DNA from: Acanthornis magna | Lineage: Eukaryota; Chordata; Aves; Passeriformes; Acanthizidae | Direction: 5' to 3' | Assembly: GCA_036785705.1 (NCBI GenBank) | Contig: JAWUZG010000970.1 | Coordinates: 1,956,501-2,020,500, forward strand | DNA length: 64,000 bases | In this document: one piece after another, positions 1-11,344 of the stretch | Layout: each line of letters starts with the position of its first letter | How positions within the stretch are numbered: position 1 is the stretch's first letter | Translations under genes and position numbers: made by a program | Notes under the pieces: model-generated | What the model saw: the letters and a program-made list of their open reading frames with translations, nothing else | Databases searched by the model: none | Told to the model about the DNA's origin: nothing

Positions 1-1730
1 CACAACCTATTGGATATGGTTACTTTTCACATAAATTCTACTTGCCCAGCATCATGCTTTGCCTTTCCTTTGTGCTTTGCTTCTTGGCTTTCTTTCTTTC
101 TTCTAGAAGATAAGATCCACCTTTCACGATAAAAACTTGTTTGAAAAGATAATACATTCAGTAAGAGTCTTCCTGGACTTCAGAGGAATTCGCGAAGCTC
201 TCCTGCAGGGAGCAGAGGAGTGGGGTTGCAATGGGAGGCTTGGCACATGGCTCCTTTGGAAACCCTTCCAAAGTCTTGTGTTTCTCCAGAATCACAGAAA
301 CACTACAAGCAATGAAACACCTGTTTCTGGCAAATTGAACATACAGGCTATGCAAAGGGGAACCTTGTAGCTTCTGCTTGTTGGGAAGAAAGAGTGTAAT
401 CACATTAATTCTTAAACATCTGGAAAAGGCCAATGAAAATGTACATCAGGCAGTCTTAAAGATAATCAGTGAGACTGGTATGTGCCACAGCATCTTTTTC
501 AAAAGCAAGGGGAATCTCATTGACATTACATTAATATAAGTTGATGTAAAGAAAATGTACTGGAGAGTTGAAGGGAAAAAGTATTGGCTGTAAATCCCTG
601 TAAAGAGACAGAGCTCCCCTCCATCCTCTTGCACTTCCTCACTAGGGTTGTTTAGGTCAGTCCTGGTTTTACGATCTTACTCCAGGACCTGGAAGGCAGC
701 TATAGAAGTTAATCCTCTTGACTTTCCTGTAGACTTTGAGGACTCCCTTTTGCCAACCCAGTTGTTGGCCGTACACCTTCAGGTAGGTGCTCTTTGCTTC
801 TGCTGCTCCGCTTGGAGACAGCTAATGGGAAGAGTTGATGCTGTGAATTTCACCCACAGGAAGAAGAGGACAGGGCTAAAGCATTCACAAGTCGTTGTGA
901 CCTGCCAAAGCTCTCTCTTGCTGTTGTCACTTCCTCCAGACCCGAACTGTCCAACAGTATAAGCAAAAATACTGCTTCATATATTACTGTTAAATGTAAC
1001 CTGTTAAGGTATCTAAACAAATATTTAACTCTCATATGACAGGAAAGTTACATGTAATTAAAACATAATCACCAAATTTCTAGATGTCCCCTAGCTGGAG
1101 AAGTACTTACCTTCAAATGCATTCCCAAAGCACATGACTAATTCATTGGATTTGGTTGATCAGAACTACTACTTTTATCTTAGAAAAACTGATTTTTTAA
1201 CTTTTTACTCTTCTTCACATTGTGTGGTTTTGACTTCTCTTCACTCTGTTGTCCATGTATTTCTATATTGTGAAATTTTTGACTTACAGGAAAAATGAGT
1301 ACCTACATTACTTCTCCCTTTTAATCTGATCCATTTTCATTCTTCCAAATCCTCCTCTTAAACTGATTTTGCATGTTGCTGTCTTTCTTGGTTTTTATAC
1401 AAGAGGAGGAATTTGAAGTCTAGTCACAGGTTTCACCCTGGGAAGTCTTAGACATGTGCTGGAGGCTGCCGGACCTACTTCCAACATCTACAGTTCAATG
1501 CCAGTACTGTAATGTGAAAATGTAACCTCCTTTCCCAACTGAATGAGTGGCAACTCCACCTGATTTAAACACGACCTGAGTTTGCTGAGCACACTGCAGG
1601 ATTTGGCAGCTGGCCATAAACAGATAACAGATTTACAACTCAAGTTATTATGTGGGTAGATTGAATTTACCCCCTTTATAAAGTAGCTCCCATTTTTACT
1701 ACCTGATAGGAAACACTGGTTGAACTCATA
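1..1730. other. upstream flank, no gene recognised
   Basis: AT-rich non-coding sequence. The open frames here are short, overlap on both strands, and lack plausible splice sites or recognisable protein motifs. I see no feature that I can support. Confidence 0.6.
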
Positions 1731-1732
1731 AG

Positions 1733-1852
1733 TCATCTGGGCACAACCCTGGGCAAGTGGCTCCCCGTGGCCCTGCTTGGGAATGTGGGCTTGGACCAGA
1801 TGGCCTCCAGAGGTCCCTTCCCACCTCAGCCATCCTGGGGTTCTGTGAAAAT
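1733..1852 (+). repeat. CR1 LINE 3'-end fragment
   Basis: The text reads like the diagnostic avian CR1 3' end in sense orientation: a ggcttggaccagatggcctc block followed by agaggtcccttcccacc and a ttctgtga-type tail. It is short and diverged, so it is an old 5'-truncated copy. It was recognised by pattern, not by a library search. Confidence 0.75.
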
Positions 1853-1959
1853 GAGGATCTATCCCACAGTTTTGCTGGAATGTTCAGCCATGAAAAGCCC
1901 TCTGTCAGAGACTGAAATAGTTCATGCCTCAAACATTAACATTAATAAAAAGTTTTGCT

Positions 1960-2745
1960 CATTATAACAAAAACTGTATAAAGAAACTACGACCAAGGAA
2001 GCCTCGGTGAAGATACCTGACTGGAACTTTGGACTGAAAGTCCAACTGCTGAGATTAGACAAAGGGAAACCTATTGTTCAGTCACCTCAGGCTGAAGGAA
2101 AGGAATGCATCCACAAAAGGCCAAAGCCACCAGCTGCACTGAGAATAACCTCTGGCTGAGTATTGGGGTGGGGGAGACCACAGCCCACAGAAGCCAGGTT
2201 TGCACAGACTTCCCCCACAACCAAGGGGGGGAGGAGGAGGTTTTGGGTGCAGTGGCATAACCTCTGGGGAGAGGCAATAGATACCCATCCTCCCTTACAC
2301 AAACTGCCCCAGCTGTGGAAGCCCCAACCCCACAGGCCACATCCATGGGACATTGACGTGAGAGGCAGCTGAGGGGGTGTCATAATCCATCACAGACCCC
2401 CCAAAGTGCTCCCCAGAGGCCTTGCACCACAGGACTGCACGTGATGCAAGTAGAGTCTGCTGCAGGAGACTGCCCCCTCCCCTGGGGGGACATGTCTGGA
2501 CATTGCCACCTGGCCTGAGTGTAGATTAACCCATGGGATTCTGTGCTTTTCAGGGGGACCATCACCACCAAGAAGACCAGCTGGAGAGGATCAACGCTAC
2601 ATCATTGGGGTCTATGGATGGTGATATTCTTTTATTCTGTCTCTCTTTCTGTCCCTCCCGCCTCTTTTCCTACTTCTCCTTTTCTCTCTTTTCTCTCTCT
2701 CTCTCTCATATTTATTATCAAATAAAACCCATACTACTGACTGGC
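1960..2745 (+). mobile_element. possible LTR-like retroelement fragment
   Basis: This stretch is GC-richer than its flanks. It ends in a long pyrimidine tract (about 2630-2710) followed by a poly(A) signal aataaa (about 2721) and a terminal CA, which is the order expected at the R/U5 end of an avian retroviral LTR. I could not find matching terminal repeats, a target-site duplication, a primer-binding site or any gag/pol reading frame. It could be a solo LTR, another repeat or unique DNA. Confidence 0.3.
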
Positions 2746-4160
2746 ATATGGTTTCGTTTGCACCTTAATTTGGGCAGAGGTATTTCTAAAGAAGATTAAT
2801 AATCAGATCATTAACACCCTCTCACAAATGTTTTCTCTTTAACACACCCATTGTTTGAAACACACTGCAATTATTGGGTTTGTGACAGAAGTCTAATGTT
2901 GATTACATGGGAGTCATTGGGCATTTCCATATTGGCAGAGCCATGTTCAATTATTTTACTTCACGAATTATTAGACAGAAGTTAATACCTTTATTTTAAA
3001 TGCTACATTTAAACTAACTGGGACATATCCCTTCTCGCATTGTGTAGTAACAATATATTATATTGTGGTCCCATATCTACTATGGATAATTTATCTTTCA
3101 TAGATGGCTGCCCCTTTTCTCTAGAAATATTTTTACCCACAACATTACTGTGCATATATTGGTGCTGAAACTACATGGCTAAGGAACTTCTATAATTTTT
3201 CACTAAAAGAAAAAAATTAGAACTAATTAAGTCTCAATGTACTTACTGGATTGTTGACAACAAAGGTAAATAATTTTTGGGCCATTACAATACTTTACTG
3301 CCAGTGTGAATATTTTATTTGTACTACTTTTTGAGAAGGTACCATTCAATCTGCTGCTGTGGCCGTCATGGGTGTTGATGTGAGCTGGCCAACACATTGA
3401 CCTGCATGTGAGCTTAGTGCAGATCAATAGTGAAATCGTATGGCTGCCCAGGCCCATGGCAAAATCCCACTTGGCTTCCATGAATGAGTGTTTCATTCAC
3501 ATGGTGAACACTTAGAGACTCTCTAGTTGAAGTCATTAGTTTCTGACCCCTTTGGGAATGGCCTGAGCAAAGCCAGGACAACCTTGTGGGACAGGGGAAG
3601 ACTGAAAGCTCTTCCAGGAAGATGGCAGCGGCACAGGGAGCAGGTCCTGCTGTACTGAGGATGGGATTCAGCATAGTCCTATGCGGTCTCCTGCCACGAC
3701 TGGTCTCCTGCCTGCTCTGGTGGCAGAGCCACACCAGGAGCCTTGGCAGTGGAGAGCCACCTATGCTGCTGATGTGGCCGCTTGTCCTGGTCCTTGTGGT
3801 ACAGCTGTTTACCTGCCTGCACATGGGATTGGCTCTGTTTCCAGCTTGTGTCCATCAGAACCCATCTGCCATCATGGAAAGAATAAGAACGGTGTTAGCG
3901 GACAGACATGGAGATGTCTGATAGACAGAGCTCAGGGGACAGACTTTGCAGCACTGTGTCTTCCATCAGGCCTCAGAGCCTTCCAGCGCCATGGATGTGG
4001 CAATGCCATGGGTGTGGTGTGGCAGCACCATGCTCCCAGATGGTGTCACCAGAGGGGCCCCTGTGCCTAGGGCCTGCCCTCAGCCTCTGCTGGTCCAGGC
4101 CCAAGCATCCCAGGCCAGCGCAACCATGGCGCCAAGGTGTGTGAGGCGCACCCACAGGAG
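2746..4160. other. non-coding flank before the promoter
   Basis: AT-rich to about 3,500, then more GC-rich up to the CpG island. Overlapping open frames at 3414-3824 (-) and 3586-4144 (+) have no recognisable domain, lie on both strands at once, and look like by-products of base composition. Confidence 0.5.
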
Positions 4161-4165
4161 CACAG

Positions 4166-4252
4166 CCAATGGGGAGCCTTCCTGAAAGGCCTCGCCCTGC
4201 CCCATTGGCTGGCAGGGGTGGGCGGGGCCTCCAGAGAGCAGCAGATGCAAAT
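4166..4252 (+). promoter_or_regulatory. distal CCAAT / ATTGG / octamer module
   Basis: CCAAT at 4166-4170, inverted CCAAT (ATTGG) at 4204-4208, a GC box around 4217-4228, and the POU octamer ATGCAAAT at 4245-4252. CCAAT boxes bind NF-Y and the octamer binds OCT1-type factors. The same three elements recur in the same order about 300 bp downstream. Confidence 0.65.
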
Positions 4253-4360
4253 AAGCTCCACCCATCAGTCCATGCAGACCAGGGCTGGGCTGTCACGTGG
4301 CAACCTCGCGTGCTAAGCAAGGTGTCATCAGACTCCTCCCCCTCCGGGATGACATCACGG

Positions 4361-4372
4361 CTCTCGCGAGAG
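4361..4372. promoter_or_regulatory. TCTCGCGAGA palindromic promoter element
   Basis: A perfect 12-bp palindrome, CTCTCGCGAGAG, contains the TCTCGCGAGA motif known from TATA-less CpG-island promoters of vertebrates. An ATF-like TGACATCA sits 4 bp upstream of the 12-bp palindrome. Confidence 0.7.
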
Positions 4373-4466
4373 TGCTCAGTGCTGCCCCTTGGAGGTGTGA
4401 AGGGGCGCAGGTGAGCCCCGGGCTGGGCCCCGCCCCACCTGAGGTCCCGCCCTAAGCTCCGCCCAT

Positions 4467-4578
4467 CCAATGCAGAGAGCCAATGGGAGCGTGGGCCGAC
4501 TCTCTCCCCATTGGCTGCCCTCATGGCATGCAAATGAGCCTCGACGTCACTTCCTGTGCCAGATCGAGCGCCATTTTC
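4467..4578 (+). promoter_or_regulatory. ADNP2: proximal CCAAT / ATTGG / octamer / CRE / ETS / YY1 module
   Basis: CCAAT at 4467-4471 and 4480-4484, ATTGG at 4510-4514, octamer ATGCAAAT at 4528-4535, CRE-like CGACGTCA at 4542-4549, ETS core in CACTTCCTG (4548-4556) and YY1-like GCCATTTT (4570-4577). ETS and YY1 sites in TATA-less promoters commonly lie at or just around the start site, so transcription probably begins near 4555-4595. Confidence 0.65.
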
Positions 4579-4593
4579 TCTTTCTGGTGGTTG

Positions 4594-4641
4594 ATGCGGC
4601 CCGGGCCGTGCCGCGGGGGCGGTGCGGGCGGCGGACGCTGA
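4594..4641 (+). other. upstream ORF 1 in ADNP2 leader
   Basis: ATG at 4594 opens a 15-codon frame closed by TGA at 4639-4641, within predicted exon 1. It exists in the mRNA only if transcription starts upstream of 4594. Translation is unproven. Confidence 0.4.
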
Positions 4642-4682
4642 GGGAGGCGGGTGTGGGGCGAGACGCGCCCGGGGCCCCGGCC

Positions 4683-4712
4683 ATGCCACCGCTCCCTCGG
4701 GGCGCGCACTGA
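4683..4712 (+). other. upstream ORF 2 in ADNP2 leader
   Basis: ATG at 4683 opens a 9-codon frame (MPPLPRGAH) closed by TGA at 4710-4712. It ends just inside the first copy of the 61-bp duplication. Confidence 0.4.
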
Positions 4713-4824
4713 GCGCTGCCGCGGCGCCGGGCCGGGAGGCGGGGCCGCGGGGCGGGGCGGGGTCGCGCACTGAGCGCGGCCGCGGCGCTGGGCCGGGAGG
4801 CGGGGCCGCGGGGCGGGGCCGCGG
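4703..4824 (+). repeat. two tandem copies of a 61-bp GC-rich unit
   Basis: Copy 1 is 4703-4763 and copy 2 is 4764-4824. Both start cgcgcactgagcgc and continue through ggccgggaggcggggccgcg. They differ at only a few positions, most of them in the last few bases. They lie inside the predicted ADNP2 5' UTR and are rich in G-runs that could form stable structure. Confidence 0.8.
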
Positions 4825-7684
4825 GCGCGGCAGCGCCGGAGGCAGCGCCTTGGGCAGCACCGGAGCCCTGAGCGGAGGGTGGCGGCGGCGCGGGACCGCG
4901 GCGGGCGGTGGCAGTGGCCGCAGGAAGAGGAGGAGGAGCGGGAGCAAGAGCAGGAAGAGGAGCAGCAGCGGCGGGGGCTCCCCCTGCAGCCCGGCCGGGT
5001 ACGTGCGGCGGGGCGGGGCGGAGGGCGGCGAACGCCCCGGTGGCTGCGCGCTTTAGGCTTGGTGGGCGCTGCGAGCTCGGAGCGGGCGGGGAGGGACGGG
5101 ACGGGACGGGTCCGGTCCGGAGCGGCCTCATGGGCCATCGGGTGAGGCGTTTTAGCACGGGGAACATCCCCCGCTGCCTCGCCGCTGCTGCGGGCTGCGA
5201 ACCGCTTGTTAGCACTGCGCTTCTTGCGTGTTTGTTACTTAATTCCAGGTCGGACTTAAGCGATGGAGTGTCTGAGGAACCGGCTAAATAGTTGTCTCCA
5301 AGTCTGTGGATGAATACTTTTAATTACTTTTGATGAATTGTTTTAATTTGAAACAGTTTGTGGCAGACGGTAGCGTGGGCAGGAACGGCACGCGTGCAGA
5401 GCCAGCGCTTCATCACCAATTAATGGAAGCAGTTAATGGGATGCAAAATTACTTTAAATATCCTTGGTGTGCCTCAGCAATGCATACGATTTTTAAAAAG
5501 TTTATGAATAATGTAAACAAATGCAACCCGTGCAATGCAAAACGTGAAAACCATTTGAATGCGCTTGCTTTGTGGTCGGGAGCAAGTAGTGGGGAATTCT
5601 AGTTGTCCTGGTTTGTAAAAGGAATAAAAGACACGTGTTTGACTTCTGCTGCAGCAGTTTGTAGTTCTGTGCTGTCAAAGTTATGAACAACTCACTTTCA
5701 GCTGATTAGGTTCTGACGGGTAAATTATTGGCGAGGAATTGGTTGTTGCCCTTAACAGTTTTCTGTCATCAAAAATCTCTGTAAAAAACAATTGTAAAGA
5801 ACTATAATGAAATACTTGAAGATACTATTGGGATATTGAATCTATATTCTACAAATCCTAGTTCTCCTTCTAATAAACTTTCTGTTTAATTTTGATCAAA
5901 AAAAGTGGATTTCTTTAGCACAACATTTAGAGAAACTGGATAAGAAATAAAGTATATGATAAGCTATAATAAGACCTTTTACAAGGTATGCAGTATATGA
6001 TAAGCTGTAATAATTCTATGGTTGGTTTTTTGAAAGTTTTGTAAAGTACAACACCCCCCGGAGGTTTCAGTAAATCTTTAGAAACAAGGAAGAGTGCACA
6101 CAGTTTTGTTAAGCCGTATGTTTTTTCCATTGGGAACTCTTGTATTTGGGCTAAGTTTTACTGAGTGCTGGTAGAGCTGGTTTGTGTTTGAACACTTCAG
6201 TCCTTTCTCTGAAATCTGTTGCACAGCCTTCGGTTGTTTTTTTCAGTTCTGTCCCCTTGCTGACTTGTTAAGGTTTTAGATTATCTGCTGTGGACTGATG
6301 TGTGTGTTTGTAAAGTGCGAAGTCTTGGGGTCATACCAAGTTGATGGGTGCAGCACAAATGCAGTTGTACTTCTTCCTGGAATAGTTGGGCTCAGGGTGT
6401 GACCCTTCTGCTCACATACACATGGGGTTTACAAATCCTGCAGGATTTGAGTGGGCTCCACGCAATTGCTTACGTCACCTAGGATGAACTTGGATCCTGC
6501 TGGGTTCAAGTTCTGGCTAATGCCCAGAAGGGACTCCCAAGGGAATCGAAGTGTTATGTGAGTTAGTGCATTAGGAAGGCTCCATTAGTGTGAATGGTAT
6601 TCTCCCTTCATTTCTTCTCAGCAGTCTTGGGTATCAGGGACTTGGTTGTGTGTTAATGAACCATCACAATAGTTATTTAAACCACAGTAGCTAAAGTTAA
6701 TGACCTAAATTTGTTTTGTTTTGGTTTGTTTTGTTAGGTAAGATGGAGGTTATTGTGCTGTATTTTCATCTATATCATCACATAGCTTAATGCACTTCAT
6801 TGTGTTAGCAGCTGTTGAATGATGGTCATCTTTGTGTTGGGCAAGATGACCTTTTTAACGGGTATATGATTTATAGCCCCGAAAAGAGCAAAATTATTGT
6901 GACGCTAAGAGATCTATGATTTGAGATGCCCAGAGGTTTCTGATATAGTTGCACAAAGAAGAGTTTTTTTCTTACCCAAAGATTTCTATCAAATGGCACT
7001 TAGATAGAAATTTGAATAGAAGAAGATGAAGAGGAATTACTTTGTTGACCAGAACTGCTCTTTGTAAATTTTATTAGAACATATTTTAAATTGCAGCAGA
7101 TTAAATAGTGAGCAAGAATAGCATCCATTCTAATCAATCAACTGTTTTAGCTTAGGAAGCTTTAAGCCTTTCTTCCCTCTCCCTCCGTAGTGTGGATAAG
7201 CTTTGATGGTGCCGAAGTACTCGTAAATCCAGTTAGGTCTCTTTCAGAAGGCAGAGATAAGAGCCCAGGAAATAGAACTGACCCTGTAATGTTTGGTTGA
7301 GCACATATCCAGGTGTGACTTCTTAGAGGACTTGTAAGCTTATCAGAAGCAAAATAAAATCGAGGAGGGTAAAATTTGCCATGGCCAAGCCAAACTTGCA
7401 TTCTTCTAGGCAGTTTCTTCGTGTATCTGTCCTAGCTGCTCTCTGCCGTCCAGTGTTCTTGTTCTTTAGATTCTTAGAAATAATAAATCCCATGCTTTCA
7501 TTCCACTTTCAGGAATGAAGCAGTTTTTACTGTTTTCTCAACTAATACTGAATTACCAACTTCTAATGAGTTTACTAAAATGAAAATAATTTTTATTGGT
7601 GCTTGTTGATTCTGATGACTGCTGAAATACAAATTGGTAAACAAACCTTTGAAAATATTCCAACCCAAATGCTCCAAATCTATA

Positions 7685-7747
7685 AACCTTTATAAAGGTT
7701 CTATAAAAGGTACAAACTTTTTATAAAGACCAAAGTCTTTATAAAAA
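7685..7747. repeat. cluster of short palindromes (TTTATAAA-based)
   Basis: A perfect 16-bp palindrome AACCTTTATAAAGGTT lies at 7685-7700. It is followed by a 13-bp inverted repeat with a 4-base loop at 7718-7747 (TTATAAAGAC / GTCTTTATAA extended by T/A pairs). I know no named element with this arrangement. Confidence 0.7.
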
Positions 7748-9289
7748 TCTCTCTCTCGGTTACTAATGACAGTTACTAGATAAAAGTTATAAAAACTATG
7801 AATGATGCAATTTCCAAGGCTGATAATATGAAAGGACAAAGTTCCGTAAGCTTTTCATAATTTCCTTACTCTAAACAGTTCTATAAGTAGCAGACTACTG
7901 AAGGTCAGCCATGGAGGTACACATCTGGAGATCCTGCTTCTGTACAGATTATCTGCTGTCTAAAAGGGTTACATTACAGCCATTTTCTGTGTGGATCTTC
8001 TAACATGCCTCATTTCCTGAAGACTCTAGAAATGCCTGATGATCTAGCTTACTGGATTTTGCTGGAAGTATTTGCATGCACATTGAAGACACATAGGTTC
8101 TATCTTCCTTATGCCAGCTCTGTACCAACTCCATTTTAATTTGCTTGCAAATGCCTGATTTCTGTAGGAACACAAATGAAAATGGTGCTGATTTCACATA
8201 AGGAGAAAATCTCTCACTGTGAACACAGTCTGTCACTGGTGGAGGTTGGCTAGAGAGGCTGCCAAACCTGAGTGGCCAAAACAAAGTGCCCTAGCTGCAA
8301 TTTATGGTTGAACCTGCTGGACTGGGTGTCCTCTTGAAGCCCCTTCCAAGGTGAATGAGTATTGTTCTAAGAAGCAGAACAAGTAGGAACTTGGCATTTT
8401 GTGACGACTTCTCACTTTGAAGAGATGCAGTGTTAGTATTCTTACTTTTTTTTTTTTTTTAAATGCAGAGAAATGATAGTAAAAGATAGTTACTTGGCAG
8501 ACTGGTGTTTTTGACTACTATTCTGCAGACTGTTACCTTGTCTTTTAGAGTAGCCTTAAAATACTGCAGTACTGCTGGAAGGGAAGAGTTGTATTTGTGG
8601 TCTTTGAAGAGCTGAATGTAGTTGAGTGTTGCAGTCTATGATAACAAATGTAGAAATGAAAGGAACCTGTAGTGTTGAATATTACTGAATATATCTACTT
8701 TGTATATAATGGAGATTTTATCGAAATAAGCAGCAAATGCAGGGATAGCTTGATGAATAAGGTGCTTGAGCAAGAGTAGAATGGCCTCTTAGAACTGAAT
8801 TTGAGATGTCAGCTGCTAAAATTATTTTTTTATTTTGCTACAGACTTGCCTTGGTTCTGTTTATGAAATGGCACTGAGTCTGAAAACTCAATGGATTATC
8901 AGTTTTTTTGCAAACAACAATTAAAAGCAGTGAAGGATAAATTTTTGTCTTTTAGGTAGGCAGCGCAGGAAAATGATCAAGACTCTTGGGCTAAACTAAC
9001 TCTGGTTCAATTTTACTGAAGTGCTTTGATGTTGAATTTACTGGTTAAGAATGTGGAGCAACAAATGGTAGTTATGCATGGAACCAAAGTGCAAATTAAA
9101 GCTTGAAGAATGTCCAAAATATAAGAGAAACAAATTATTAATGTGAGAATGTGTATAGTAAACTGCATAATAATCAAGGAGTTAAACTGTGGGCTTGAGG
9201 GAATAAGCTTAGAAGGTTGAACTTTTGTGACACTTTTGATGGAGCATTGCTGGTCTGAAGGATACAGAGAATCCAAGAAGGTAGATTTA

Positions 9290-9516
9290 GATTAGACGTC
9301 AGAAGAAATTCCTAATGGAGGGTAGTGAGCCACTGGCAGAGGTTTTTCAGAGAAGCTGTGGATGCTCCATCCCTGCAAGTGTTCAAGGCTGGGTTGGATG
9401 GGGCTTTGAGCAATCTGTTCTAGTGGGGGGTGTTCCTGCCCGTGGGAGGAGGTTTGGAATGAGATGATCTTTAAGGTTCCTTCCAACCCAAACTGTTCTG
9501 TCATTCTGTGATTCTA
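9290..9516 (+). repeat. CR1 LINE 3'-end fragment
   Basis: Sense-strand CR1 tail: agaagaaattc near 9302, a garbled gccactggcagag block, tggatgctccatccctgcaag, ggctgggttggatggggct, ccttccaacccaaact and a terminal ttctgtgattcta repeat. It is 5'-truncated with no intact reading frame and lies in sense in ADNP2 intron 1. Confidence 0.9.
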
Positions 9517-11344
9517 GTGTGAGATGAGCAATTTAAGAGCCTTACTCCCAAGCAGGTTGTTCAAATACCTACTGAATAACCTTATACATGACGGCCTTTG
9601 GGTTGAAGACCAACTGCTTGAAAACTGAAAATAATTTGTATTCAAGTTTCTTTTTTGTTATGGTGATTTTTTTGAGTGTTTTTCTTTCTCCTGGATTAAT
9701 AATTTCCATTTCAGAATGATTACTGGTTAAGAGAACTCTTGAGGTACATGGATATTGCGTACTACACCCCTTGTAGACTGTTTCTTATTTGTGAGCCAAA
9801 CGTGCCTCAACAAATGCCTGCTTCACCTTCTTCAGTAGCATCAGTGTATGAGTTGAAAGACTGAAATGGGGGAACTGTTTCCAATGGAGCCTAATGTATT
9901 GAACCACATCTTCTGGCTGATCTGAGCATGGTGATGTCCAGTCAGCTCTGTTGTTGCCCACACCGGACCGTGGGGTTGATGTGCATAACCTGTTGTTGTA
10001 GAGGGACTGATCAGAAAGCTTTAAGTGGAGACTGTGCAAATTCCTGGTGGACGTCACTTGGAAAAGAGGATTTTATGTCAAATTTTTACTCCTTGCATTT
10101 TGAGAGAATTCCAGACCAGTTACTCTGATTTATTCTGTTCTATATAGGTGCTTGTTCTACACCTACTCCAATGGTATCAGAATGTCTTCTGGACTTCTTG
10201 GTGATAAAAAACATTAGAAAACAAGACTAGCATCTGTCAAATGGGGTTCCCTCCCCATTTCTCTCTACACACCTTTCCTTTTGGGGGAGAAGAAGCGAAG
10301 AATAGTATGTGAGTTGTTTGGATTTTAATTGTAAACCCCTCAATTGTATGTATATTTTGTACATAAATTAAGGTTTTGGGGGGTTGCATACAGACTAGAA
10401 CTTTTTTTTTTACATGGTTTGTGGGTTTTGTTTTTTCTTTTTTTTGAGACTCAGTTTGTAGCTGATGCCTTATGTGCGGGGGGATTTTGCAACTATTTGC
10501 ATGAAAGTCTTGTCATTCAAAGTAAAGCTTTTGTGTTGGCAGGGAGCTTGCTTTTTTGGTAAAGTATAGCTTTTCAAGACATTTGAGACTGTCAAGGCTG
10601 AAGTACTGTTTGGGGATTTCCTTTTTTTTTTCCTTCTTTTTTTTTTTTCCCCCTGTTCAACCTTGTCCTGGATGGATGAATTATTTAGCAATAAGGACTA
10701 AATTGTTGTAAATGCTTCTGGGTCCTCTGTCAGCTATTTAAGCCCCAAATACCAGAGAAGCTTCCAGTGACAGTTTTCAGCACAGGCTTAGGGTTAGGTT
10801 TTGCATTCTGTATCCATTATAGTTTCTTAAAGCTCAGTCCAAATTGCATCTTGCTGTTTACTAGGAAGGAGTTGACAAAGGGTGACTTTTAAAGTTGAGC
10901 CCATGGGGGTACCTTGTGAGTTTACAGAAGTAGAAACTTCTGCAGGAACTCTAGATTTTCCTAGCAATCATATTTTAAGCATGTGCATACATGACAGCAA
11001 ACAAAATTGTCAAAGACACTTCTCATCTTGATACTAACATTCAGAGGGAAAGGTGCTGAATTTCTCCTTCCAAAATGAGATGATACTAATTTTCGGAATA
11101 GAACTTAATAAAATTCTGGTGTTCATGTTCTTTTGCAAAAATCCCACAAAACCAGTATTCCTGCCATGTAGATACAAGGAGATCTGAAGGGGAAAATTGG
11201 AGTTTTCTGTAGATAGAAGAAATGTAAAGAATTTTCTTTTTCCCCAAATGAGGTTCTGTTTCCTTTAAAATCAGTCAAGTGATCTACTGGGAAATATTAA
11301 CGAGACCACTTATTTGGCTTAAGGATTTTGGGTTTTCATATCTA

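Larger units (their letters stand above)
4570..4998 (+). other. ADNP2: ADNP2 exon 1, non-coding 5' UTR (start approximate)
   Basis: A very GC-rich segment from the inferred start-site cluster to the splice donor at 4999-5000 (GTACGT). The family has a non-coding first exon joined to an exon carrying the start codon, which matches the acceptor at 12084-12085. The leader holds two short upstream ORFs and a 61-bp tandem duplication. The 5' end is inferred from promoter motifs only. Confidence 0.65.
4160..5100 (+). promoter_or_regulatory. ADNP2: CpG-island promoter of ADNP2
   Basis: A dense GC/CpG block about 900 bp long lies immediately upstream of a good splice donor (exon end 4998, GTACGT). 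It contains CCAAT boxes in both orientations, GC boxes (for example 4217-4228), two ATGCAAAT octamers, a CACGTG E-box (4294-4299), a TGACATCA ATF-like site (4350-4357), a TCTCGCGAGA element (4362-4371), a CGACGTCA CRE-like site (4542-4549), an ETS core within CACTTCCTG (4548-4556) and a YY1-like GCCATTTT (4570-4577). No TATA box is evident. Such TATA-less, CpG-rich promoters are usual for broadly expressed nuclear factors. Assignment to ADNP2 rests on position and orientation. Confidence 0.85.

Noticed and set aside
3586..3921. 111-codon plus-strand frame with hydrophobic stretches
   Set aside because: Hydrophobic runs come from Leu/Val-rich random translation. No family similarity, and an equally long frame is open on the opposite strand.
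3973..4947. 324-codon open frame on the minus strand through the CpG island
   Set aside because: Composition is almost only Pro, Ala, Arg and Ser, as expected when stop codons are absent from GC-rich DNA. Overlapping frames are also open, and the promoter elements lie within it.
5330..5602. 90-codon plus-strand frame in ADNP2 intron 1
   Set aside because: No motif, no flanking splice sites in phase, and no link to the ADNP2 protein.
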